Source: CAVZCC01 sp963773765 (GTDB taxonomy: Bacteria > Actinomycetota > Acidimicrobiia > Acidimicrobiales > Microtrichaceae). Taken from it: 64,000 nt of DNA. The position numbers and the translations under genes are program-made. The stretch covers positions 186,001 through 250,000 of the forward strand of contig CAVZCC010000006.1 in the NCBI GenBank assembly GCA_963773765.1, in the 5' to 3' direction. Below are positions 25,141-31,914 of this stretch, one piece after another. The notes under the pieces were generated by a model that saw only the letters and a program-made list of their open reading frames with translations, was not told where the DNA came from and made no database searches. Within the stretch, counting starts at the first letter, position 1, and each line of letters begins with the position of its first letter.

Positions 25141-26555
25141 GTCCCGCTCCCCCCGCCCACGACGACCTTCCAGCCGTAGATGGGCACGCCCCGTTCCACC
25201 GTGTAGCGGCGCAGCACCAGCGTGACCGGGCCGCCGATCTCCAGGTCCGTGCCGTCGCCGACCCCCTGCAGCTGGATGCGCGACCCGTCCTCCAGGTCCA
25301 CGACCACCAGGGGGAGTGGCGCCTCGAACGGCGCCGGCATGGTCTGGTTGACCACGTAGGTCTGCACCGTGCCCCGCCGGGCCAGGGCGACGATGTCGAA
25401 CTTGTCGCCGGCGCAGGTGATGCACACCGGGTGGACCGACGGCGGGGTGTTGACGGTGCCGCAGTCCACGCAGCGGGCCCCGAGCAGGCCCAGCACCTCC
25501 GTGTTCCCCCGGACGAACATGGCACTGCCGGGCGGGACGGCCATCTCCACCGACTCCCCGGTGGGGGTGAGCACACGCCGGGCCCGCAGCGCCTCGGCGT
25601 AGGAGGCGGCCCGGCCCCCGGTCAGGTCGGCGGCCACCCGGCCCGCGCCGGGAACGGTGTCGTCCACCCGGATCCGCAGGGCGGTGGCCCGGCCGCCGCC
25701 GTACGCGACCAGGTGCACCGGCCCGGCCTCCGCCAGGGCGGCCGCAGCTCCCAGGAGGGCGTCCGCGGCGCCGGTGTCACCGAGCTCGGCCCGGGTGTCG
25801 GTGGACACCACGGTGGTCGCGCCCAGCCGTCGGGCCAGGGCGCCGGCCAACCGACCGTCGGGATCGGGGAGGGACCACCGGGCGGTGCCGTCCGGTTCCA
25901 GCGCGCCGCCGACCCGGCCGAGGAGGGGGAGGAACACCTCCTCCCGGAACAGGCGGCCGTCGTAGGCGTCCCTCGTCTCCGGCTCCCGGTCGCCCCGGTA
26001 GCGGTCCAGCACCGGCATCCAGGCCGACGTGGCCACCTCCAGGGTGGCCGGCCCGGCGCCGGCGGTCAGCACCAGGGCCACGGCTCCGGCACCGGCAGCG
26101 GTCTCCAGCGCCGAGCCGGTGGCGGGAAGGAGCGCGTCGGATGCCACCACCACGGCGGTGCGGACCCGGCCCGCGGCCAGCGCGTCGGACGCGGCCAGCA
26201 GCGCGTCCATGCCGGCGTGCGTGGACCCGGCCAGGACCGTCCCGGTGGTGGTGTCGCCCAGGCGGAGGGTCGCGGCGAGGTGGGACCAGCTCGGTCCCTC
26301 GGCGAAGGGGGGACGCGTGCAGCCCCACCAGAGCCCGTCCACCTCCGCGGGGCCGAGTCCGGCTGCGGTGAGCGCCCGGTCGGTCGCGGCCCAGGCCAGC
26401 GTGAGGGGGTCCTCATCGGACCGGCACACACCCACCTGGCCACGTCCACCACCCCGCCCCCAGGCGGCGTTCACGTCCTTCGCCGCCAGCCGCAGCGAGG
26501 GGGCGGCCACCCCGACGCCGGCCACGGCGCCCGTCAGGGCCCGTCGTTCGGTCAC
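25137..26555 (-). CDS. Thiolase-fold (HMG-CoA synthase-like)/DUF35 fusion, catalytic Cys absent
   Basis: 472 residues in two domains. The first (about 1-330) resembles HMG-CoA synthase or KAS III: AGVGVAAPSLRLAAKDV, ATDRALTAAGLGPAEVDGLWWG. The strand that should hold the nucleophile reads AGSTHAGMDALLAA, with no cysteine, so condensation is unlikely. The second (about 350-472) is a DUF35 Zn-ribbon plus OB fold, with C-x2-C at CVDCG and CITC and a C-terminal GVPIYGWKV. DUF35 proteins hold acyl-CoA for thiolase-fold partners. I infer an accessory partner of the adjacent thiolase. The GTG at 26555 lies 12 bp from operator site 2. Confidence 0.8.
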   Translation of the reverse strand: MTERRALTGAVAGVGVAAPSLRLAAKDVNAAWGRGGGRGQVGVCRSDEDPLTLAWAATDRALTAAGLGPAEVDGLWWGCTRPPFAEGPSWSHLAATLRLGDTTTGTVLAGSTHAGMDALLAASDALAAGRVRTAVVVASDALLPATGSALETAAGAGAVALVLTAGAGPATLEVATSAWMPVLDRYRGDREPETRDAYDGRLFREEVFLPLLGRVGGALEPDGTARWSLPDPDGRLAGALARRLGATTVVSTDTRAELGDTGAADALLGAAAALAEAGPVHLVAYGGGRATALRIRVDDTVPGAGRVAADLTGGRAASYAEALRARRVLTPTGESVEMAVPPGSAMFVRGNTEVLGLLGARCVDCGTVNTPPSVHPVCITCAGDKFDIVALARRGTVQTYVVNQTMPAPFEAPLPLVVVDLEDGSRIQLQGVGDGTDLEIGGPVTLVLRRYTVERGVPIYGWKVVVGGGSGT

Positions 26556-26567
26556 GGCGGCCACAGT

Positions 26568-26587
26568 ACCTGACACGGCCGTCAGGT
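26568..26587. promoter_or_regulatory. Palindromic operator, site 2 (ACCTGAC-N6-GTCAGGT)
   Basis: Perfect 7-bp arms ACCTGAC and GTCAGGT around ACGGCC. It lies 12 bp upstream of the GTG of the DUF35-fusion/thiolase/hydratase operon, so it overlaps or adjoins its promoter or leader. Confidence 0.8.
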
Positions 26588-26597
26588 CTCCCGTCCG

Positions 26598-26653
26598 GGC
26601 GGGGCGGTAGAGGCGGGGCGGTTGAGACGGGGCGGGAGGGACGGGGCGGTAAA
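26598..26653. repeat. 14-bp tandem repeat, four units (GGCGGGGCGGTAGA type)
   Basis: Four adjacent 14-base units at 26598, 26612, 26626 and 26640, each keeping the CGGGGCGG core. They fill the gap between operator site 2 and the first cassette gene at 26766. Confidence 0.7.
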
Positions 26654-26765
26654 GAAACGTCCAATTGCCCACCGTGGGCCTTCACCTCACCGGCCGCCCT
26701 GCCGAAGCAGGGGGATCGTTCCGGCCGGCAGGGGACCGGCGGACCGGTGGAAGGTGGACCGCGTG

Positions 26766-27584
26766 ATGACCGAGAACGAGCCGACACGAACCCCCGGCAC
26801 CGCCCGGGAGAAGGCGGCGGCCGCCAGGGCGGCGGCCGCCGGCGCAGCCGGTGGCGGACCCGCGACCCCGGCCACAGCCGACGGCGGGACCACGGCCCCG
26901 GCCCGGAAGGGCCCACCCCCGGCCCGGAAGGGGCGCACCCCGGACAAGCGCACGGCCATCGTGGCCAGCGGCGCGGCGACGTTGTTCGTGGCCAGCACCG
27001 TGATGGCCCTGGCCGTGGCCGGGGTGTTCTCCGGTGGGGGATCGGGTCGCCGGGTGGTCGTCCCCGACCCTGCCGGCAGCCGATCGGAGGCCGCCGGCCC
27101 GCCCACCACCGTCCTGGAGACCCGGTACGTGGATGATCCGTACTACATCGCCTCCGAGGACCCCGGCACGGGCGGGACCGCCGCCGGGGCCGCCCCGGCC
27201 TCCGCCACGGGAGCGTGGGGGACCGCCACCGCGGCCCCGTCCGCCGCCGGCGCACCCGCGCCGGACGGGGCGGGCCCTGCCGCCCTCATGGCGTCGGCCC
27301 CGGCCGGCACCGGTGCGGGGTCGGCCGCGGCGTCGTCCCCGGGGCAGGCCGCCGCCCCACAGGCCGCGGCACCGCCCTCGTCGGGCACGCCGGCCGCCCC
27401 GCCGACCACCGGTCGGCCGGCCGCCCCGGCCCCGACCACGGCGCCGCCGGCGCCGACCACGACCCTGCCGCCCGGGGTCCGGATCCCGTCCGACTGGCCG
27501 CCGGGCAAGCCGATCCCGCCCATCCCCGCCGGGTGCCGCAAGCCGCAGCTCGAGGACAACGGAGTGTGGAACTGTGACCACTGA
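26766..27584 (+). CDS. Single-pass membrane protein, Ala/Pro-rich extracellular part (cassette gene A1)
   Basis: 272 residues of unknown function. A lysine/proline-rich cytosolic part (to about 65) ends with DKRTAIVASGAATLF, followed by one membrane helix (VASTVMALAVAGVF). The outer part is almost entirely Ala/Gly/Pro/Thr, except for RYVDDPYYIASEDPG and a C-terminal IPAGCRKPQLEDNGVWNC with two cysteines. The membrane segment matches that of the 66-residue protein at 28324. It is the first of five genes leading to apbE and overlaps the next gene by 11 bases. Start may also be the GTG at 26763. Confidence 0.6.
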   Translation: MTENEPTRTPGTAREKAAAARAAAAGAAGGGPATPATADGGTTAPARKGPPPARKGRTPDKRTAIVASGAATLFVASTVMALAVAGVFSGGGSGRRVVVPDPAGSRSEAAGPPTTVLETRYVDDPYYIASEDPGTGGTAAGAAPASATGAWGTATAAPSAAGAPAPDGAGPAALMASAPAGTGAGSAAASSPGQAAAPQAAAPPSSGTPAAPPTTGRPAAPAPTTAPPAPTTTLPPGVRIPSDWPPGKPIPPIPAGCRKPQLEDNGVWNCDH

Positions 27585-28188
27585 ACCCGGCACCCCGGCC
27601 CAGCGCCGCCGCCGACGCCACGCCGCCTCGGCCAGCCGCGTGGCGGTGGCGGGGGTGAGCGGCACCGCCGTCATGGGCCTGGTGTCCATCATGAGCGCAG
27701 CGGCGTCGGCCCCCCCGGCCGGGCCCTCGGGCGGATCGCTGCAGGTGGCGGGGGAGTCCGACGCCCCGACCACCACGGCCGTCCCGGTCACCACGATCGT
27801 GGTGCAGGAGATCCACCGTGCCGTCCCCGTCGAACTGGCCCCCGGCGAGACCGTGCCGCCGGGAGCGCCGACGGGAGCAGCGACGGCGGGCGGAGCGGCC
27901 GCCGTCCCCGTCGGGTCGGGATCCGGTGCGACGCCGGTCCACCGGGCCGGGTCGGTCGCCGGGTCCCCTGCGCCGGTCGGCGGGGCCGCGTCCCCGGGCG
28001 GGTCCTCCGCCGCGGCTGCGCCGTCGCGGAGCGCAGGTCCGGCCGCGGCACCCTCCTCCGGTGGGTCGTCGGCGGGCACACCGGCGGCCGCGGCGCCGGC
28101 CCCGGCCGCGCCGCCGGCCACGGCCGCCCCCAAGCCGCCTCCCACCACGGCCCCGCCGGCCCCGGCCTGCGCCACCTCCAAGTGCTGA
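27574..28188 (+). CDS. Single-pass membrane protein ending in CATSKC (cassette gene B1)
   Basis: 204 residues. A basic start RRRRRHAASASRVAVAGVSG leads into a membrane helix (TAVMGLVSIMSAAAS), then a Thr/Pro/Ala-rich outer part with VVQEIHRAVPVELAPGETV and GSGSGAT at 114-120. The last six residues are C-A-T-S-K-C. The first 45 residues and the ending match the protein at 28521, so the two are paralogues. The GTG start lies inside the end of A1. The SGAT sequence resembles the acceptor of ApbE flavinylation, but without the usual Asp. Confidence 0.6.
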   Translation: MTTEPGTPAQRRRRRHAASASRVAVAGVSGTAVMGLVSIMSAAASAPPAGPSGGSLQVAGESDAPTTTAVPVTTIVVQEIHRAVPVELAPGETVPPGAPTGAATAGGAAAVPVGSGSGATPVHRAGSVAGSPAPVGGAASPGGSSAAAAPSRSAGPAAAPSSGGSSAGTPAAAAPAPAAPPATAAPKPPPTTAPPAPACATSKC

Positions 28189-28323
28189 GGACCGCCAGGA
28201 GCCGGGACCGGGGACGAATCTCGGGATCGCGCTTCACTTTCGGACGCCCGCGCGCCGAAGAAGGTCGGGTGGTCCCGACCCGGGACCCGCTGGATGAGGT
28301 GTGAGTTGAGGAGCGGCGGGAGC

Positions 28324-28524
28324 ATGGAGAAGCGAGTCGCGGTCGCGGCCACGGGTTCAGCGGCACTCTTCGCCGCCACCACGGTGGTGGCCCTGTCCGT
28401 CACGGGCGCGTTCGGTGGCGATCCGGCCCCGTCCGCCCCGTCCGGCACCGTTGCGGCATCGACATCCACCACGCTCGTGCTCGCCCCGGCGTCCACGGCA
28501 CCCGCCGGGGGGCCGACCCCATGA
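28324..28524 (+). CDS. Short single-pass membrane protein (cassette gene A2, truncated paralogue of A1)
   Basis: 66 residues. MEKRVAVAATGSAALFAATT plus VVALSVTGAFGGD matches the membrane segment of A1 (DKRTAIVASGAATLFVAST), followed by a short Ser/Thr tail instead of A1's long outer part. The ATG at 28324 has a GGGAG site. The stop overlaps the ATG of B2 (ATGA). The 135 bp upstream holds no gene. Confidence 0.55.
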   Translation: MEKRVAVAATGSAALFAATTVVALSVTGAFGGDPAPSAPSGTVAASTSTTLVLAPASTAPAGGPTP

Positions 28525-29321
28525 CCGAGCCCTTCCCGTCCTGGACCGAGGCCGGCCGCGGGACCCTCCCGCCGCCGGCCCCCGTGGTCTTCGTGCCGTT
28601 GCCCCCGCCCGCCACCCTTCCCGCCGGAACGGTGGCACCCACCCCGCCGCCGTTCCCCGGTGCCACCCCCCGGCCCGCACCGGCCCCGGCGACCCACCTG
28701 GCCGCCCAGTTCACCGCCGACCCCGCCGCGGTCGGCCCGAAGCACCCGCCGGTCCCGGCCCGACGCCGTCGCCGCCACCCTGCCGCTGCATCGCGGGTGG
28801 TGGCCGCCGGTGTCAGCGGGTCCGCCCTCATGGGCCTGGTCGCCGTGCTGGGAGCCGGGGCCAACCTGTCCCCGGTGGGCCAGCCCGTCGCTGCGGTGTC
28901 CGATCCCGACAGCGGTGCGACCGTCGCCGGAGCCTCCGGTACCTCGGCCGCCACGGCCACGACCGCAGCACCCACCCCCACCACCGGTGCCGCCCCGGTC
29001 GACCCCGCGGCACCGGTGGTGACGGACCCGGCCGCCGCCACCACGACCGTCCCCGGCACACCCGCGACCGCGCCCGTCGTCCGGGCCGGGGCACCGGGCA
29101 CGTCCCCGGCGCCGGTGGCAGGTGGGGCCCCGACCGCGTCGGCCCCCGGCGCCGCGCCCTCCGGTCCGGCCGTCCAGTCCGCGCCGACGCCGTCGCCGGC
29201 ACCGTCACCGCCGCCGACCGCGGCCACGCCGCCGCCGACCGCTCCCCCCACCACGGCGGCGCCGCCGCCGCCCCCTCCGGAGGACCCACCGGCACCGGAG
29301 TGCTCGCCGTCCAAGTGCTGA
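28521..29321 (+). CDS. Single-pass membrane protein ending in CSPSKC (cassette gene B2)
   Basis: 266 residues. A Pro-rich cytosolic part precedes RRRRRHPAAASRVVAAGVSG (81-100), closely similar to B1, and one membrane helix to about 113. Just outside it lies D128-P-D-S-G-A-T134, which fits the D-x2-(S/T)-G-A-(S/T) consensus for FMN attachment by ApbE. The rest is Ala/Pro/Thr-rich and ends C-S-P-S-K-C. There is no FMN_bind domain, so flavinylation is a hypothesis. The stop overlaps the GTG of apbE. Confidence 0.6.
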   Translation: MTEPFPSWTEAGRGTLPPPAPVVFVPLPPPATLPAGTVAPTPPPFPGATPRPAPAPATHLAAQFTADPAAVGPKHPPVPARRRRRHPAAASRVVAAGVSGSALMGLVAVLGAGANLSPVGQPVAAVSDPDSGATVAGASGTSAATATTAAPTPTTGAAPVDPAAPVVTDPAAATTTVPGTPATAPVVRAGAPGTSPAPVAGGAPTASAPGAAPSGPAVQSAPTPSPAPSPPPTAATPPPTAPPTTAAPPPPPPEDPPAPECSPSKC

Positions 29322-30250
29322 CCCGTTCGCCGGAACCGGTCGTGGCGCAGGGCCACGAGCCGTGGTGGGAACACCGCTTCCCGGCCATGGGGAGCCACGT
29401 CCACGTGCTCGGCCGCGGCGGGCCGCCCGACCTCGCGCCCGTCGCCGAGCGCTTCGTCGCGGGGCTGGAACGGTCATGGAGCCGCTTCATCCCGGACAGC
29501 GACCTGTGCCGGCTGAACGACCACGACGCGTGGTCGGTCGAGGTCCCGTCGACCCTGGCCCGGGCCGTGCACCGGGCCGTGCTGGGCTGCGAGCTGACCG
29601 GGGGCCGGTTCGACCCCACGGTGCTCGACGCCCTCGTCGCGGCCGGGTACGACCGCACCTTCCGGCAGGTCGGGGAGCGGTCCGTGGCACCGCCCGTGGG
29701 CCAGGCCGTGCCCGGCGTGGCCGGCGTCCGGGTGGACCCGGAGGGCCCGACGGTGGTCCGGCCCCCGGGCCTGCACCTGGACCTGGGGGGCATCGGCAAG
29801 GGGCTGGCGGCCGACCTCCTCACGACCGAGCTGGTGGCGCGCGGTGCCCGCTCGGTCAGCGTGGCCATGGGCGGCGACGTGCGTGTGGGCGGGGAGCCGC
29901 CCGCCGACGGGTGGCGCGTCCCGGTGGAGGACCCGTTCGACGAGTCGTCCACCCTCATGCACGTCGTGCTGGACCATGGCGCCATCGTCTGCTCCAGCAG
30001 CAGGTACCGGCGCTGGCAGACCGACGACGGCGGTTGGGCCCACCACCTGATCGATCCCTCCACCGGCCGTCCGGCCGACGGGGGCGTGGTGGCGGCGGTG
30101 GTGGTGGCCGGCGAGGCCTGGTGGGCCGAGGTGCTGGCCAAGGCCGCGCTGGTGGCCGGCCCGGCCGACGGGGTCTCCCTGCTCCGGCACCACGGGGTGG
30201 AGGGCTGGCTGGTCCTGGACGACACCGAGGTGGTCGCCGTCACCCGGTGA
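29315..30250 (+). CDS. apbE: ApbE-family FAD:protein FMN transferase
   Basis: 311 residues. Landmarks in order: RFPAMGSHVHVL at the N-terminus, RFIPDSDLCRLND, GGRFDPTVLDALVAAGYDR, HLDLGGIGKGLAADLL, VAMGGDVRVGG and the HHLIDPSTGRPADGG block. The enzyme attaches FMN to a Thr or Ser of substrate proteins from FAD. The Mg2+-binding segment near the C-terminus reads WAEVLAKAALVAG, with Glu and Lys where Asp and Thr are usual. It overlaps B2 by seven bases, so the cassette and ApbE are one operon. No signal peptide is visible, so it likely acts in the cytosol. Confidence 0.88.
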   Translation: MLTRSPEPVVAQGHEPWWEHRFPAMGSHVHVLGRGGPPDLAPVAERFVAGLERSWSRFIPDSDLCRLNDHDAWSVEVPSTLARAVHRAVLGCELTGGRFDPTVLDALVAAGYDRTFRQVGERSVAPPVGQAVPGVAGVRVDPEGPTVVRPPGLHLDLGGIGKGLAADLLTTELVARGARSVSVAMGGDVRVGGEPPADGWRVPVEDPFDESSTLMHVVLDHGAIVCSSSRYRRWQTDDGGWAHHLIDPSTGRPADGGVVAAVVVAGEAWWAEVLAKAALVAGPADGVSLLRHHGVEGWLVLDDTEVVAVTR

Positions 30251-30262
30251 GGGGTGGTGGGC

Positions 30263-31477
30263 TCAGCGGACCAGCACCGTGACCGAGGCGTTCGCCCCCC
30301 GGCCGATGGTGTGGGCCAGGCCCACGCGGGCGCCGGGGACCTGACGCTCCCCGGCGGTGCCCCGGAGCTGGCGGGCCAGCTCCACCACCTGGCCCAGGGC
30401 GCTCGCCCCCAGCGGCTCGCCCTTGGACAGCAGGCCTCCGGACGGGTTCACCGGGAGCCGGCCCCCCAACCGGGTGGCACCCGTGGCCAGCAGCGCGGCC
30501 TGCCCCCCGGCGCCGCACAGCCCGAGCTCGGCCCAGCTCAGCAGCTCCCGGGCCGCGTCGGTGTCCTGGCACTCGACGACGTCCACGTCCCCGGGCCCGA
30601 CGCCGGACCGCTCGTACGCGTCGCGGGCGGCCAGCGTGGTGGGCGGGGTGATGTCGGTGTCGTCGATGCCGGCCAGAGGGGTCGACTCGTCCAGCACGGA
30701 GCCGGGCAGGTGGCTCCGCAGGGCGGCCGCGGCCAACGTGACCCGGCCGTCGGCCGGCACCAGTCCGGCCCGGCGCAGCACCACGGCGGCGGCGCCCTCG
30801 TTGGGGGAGCACAGCATCCACAGGTGCAACGGGTCGCACACCAGCCGGGAGGCGAGCACCTCCTCCGCCGTGACCGCGGTGCGGAACATGGCGTCCGGGT
30901 TGTGCACACCATGGGCCCGGTTCTTCACCACGACCGCGGCCAGGTCGTCCCGGGTCAGGCCCTGTTCCCGCAGGAGCCGCTGGGCCCGCAGGGCGAAGTA
31001 GGCGGGGGTGGCAGCCAGGCCCGCGGCCTCCATCCACGGTGGGAAGAACGACGAGCGGATCATCCCCTTGGGCATCTTCTCGATCCCCACCACCAGCACC
31101 GTGTCGTACTGGCCCGCGGCGATGGCCGACCCGGCCAGGGACAGGGCGGCGCCGCCCGACGCGCACCCGGCCTCCACGTCCACGATCGGCACGCCGGTCA
31201 GCCCCAGGGAGCCCAGCACCCGGTGCCCGGCCGCCACTCCGCCGTAGGCGGTGGCGCAGAACGCGGCCTGGAACCCGCCCCGGGCCACGCCGGCCTCGGC
31301 CATGGCATCCCGCAGCGCCCGGGCGCCCAGTTCGGTGGCCGTCACCTGGCCGTGGCGGCCGAACGGGGTCATGCCCACGCCGGCCACGGCAATCCCGTCC
31401 CGGCCGCCGGCGGCGGTCCCGTCCCGGCCGCCGGCGGCGGTCCCGTCCCGGCCGATGGCGGCGGTCCCGCCGCTCAT
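30263..31477 (-). CDS. Thiolase (acetyl-CoA acetyltransferase-like)
   Basis: 404 residues. The cysteine motif is VEAGCASGGAALSLA and the C-terminal motif is GGLLSKGEPLGASALGQV, where Glu replaces the usual histidine of GHPxGxTG, as in a known subgroup of CoA-dependent thiolases. DITPPTTLAARDAYERSG and VECQDTDAARELL are subgroup blocks. The N-terminus carries a 24-bp tandem repeat giving GRDGTAAG units. The start overlaps the DUF35 gene upstream by four bases, and both face operator site 3. Confidence 0.85.
   Translation of the reverse strand: MSGGTAAIGRDGTAAGGRDGTAAGGRDGIAVAGVGMTPFGRHGQVTATELGARALRDAMAEAGVARGGFQAAFCATAYGGVAAGHRVLGSLGLTGVPIVDVEAGCASGGAALSLAGSAIAAGQYDTVLVVGIEKMPKGMIRSSFFPPWMEAAGLAATPAYFALRAQRLLREQGLTRDDLAAVVVKNRAHGVHNPDAMFRTAVTAEEVLASRLVCDPLHLWMLCSPNEGAAAVVLRRAGLVPADGRVTLAAAALRSHLPGSVLDESTPLAGIDDTDITPPTTLAARDAYERSGVGPGDVDVVECQDTDAARELLSWAELGLCGAGGQAALLATGATRLGGRLPVNPSGGLLSKGEPLGASALGQVVELARQLRGTAGERQVPGARVGLAHTIGRGANASVTVLVR
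31393..31464. repeat. 24-bp tandem repeat, three units, inside the thiolase N-terminus
   Basis: Two identical units (31393, 31417) and a third with two changes (31441). They encode an in-frame GRDGTAAG octapeptide repeat in the first 25 residues of the thiolase, so the repeat adds a disordered basic stretch without breaking the frame. Confidence 0.75.
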
Positions 31478-31887
31478 GGGGTCGGCTCCGCGGGGGCGAA
31501 GGCCCACACCGTGGTGGGCTCGCCGTCGGCACCGGGGAGCTCCTCGGCCACGACCTGCATCGCGTCGCCGAACGCCAGGTCGTCGTGGTGGGCGACGGCG
31601 AGGCGGCCCACCACCCGGAGCGGCGCAGCGTCCCCCGGCTCCCCCCAGGCCAGCTCCACCACCCCGAGCCCGTAGGGCACCGGGCCGGCGTAGCCGGGCG
31701 GGGCGGTGGTCACGGTGGTCCAGGCCCACAGCGTGCCGCGGCGCGGGAGCGGGACCGGCTCCACGTCGTCGGCGCCGGTGTACGGGCAGACCGGTGACAG
31801 CGGGAAGTGGGCCAGCCCGCTGGAGCGGGACCGTCCGCCCCGGAGCGTGAGCCCGCCGTCGTCATCCACCTCGAACAGTCCCACCAT
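31474..31887 (-). CDS. DUF35 (OB-fold) acyl-CoA-binding accessory protein
   Basis: 137 residues. The OB-fold core reads LPRRGTLWAWTTVTTAPPGYAGPVPYGLGVVEL and ends with DAMQVVAEELPGADG, which matches DUF35 proteins that pair with thiolases. The N-terminal Zn-ribbon is degenerate: LSPVCPYTGADD has one cysteine. It overlaps the thiolase start by four bases, so it is probably that enzyme's partner. ATG at 31887 lies 4 bp from operator site 3. Confidence 0.8.
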   Translation of the reverse strand: MVGLFEVDDDGGLTLRGGRSRSSGLAHFPLSPVCPYTGADDVEPVPLPRRGTLWAWTTVTTAPPGYAGPVPYGLGVVELAWGEPGDAAPLRVVGRLAVAHHDDLAFGDAMQVVAEELPGADGEPTTVWAFAPAEPTP

Positions 31888-31891
31888 CGGA

Positions 31892-31911
31892 ACCTGACGT
31901 TAGTGTCAGTC
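31892..31911. promoter_or_regulatory. Palindromic operator, site 3 (ACCTGAC-N6-GTCAGTC)
   Basis: Half-sites ACCTGAC and GTCAGTC around GTTAGT. It fills the 27-bp gap between the divergent starts of the DUF35/thiolase operon and the CoA-transferase, so a bound regulator would block both. The nearness to both start codons suggests leaderless transcripts. Confidence 0.75.
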
Positions 31912-31914
31912 GCC

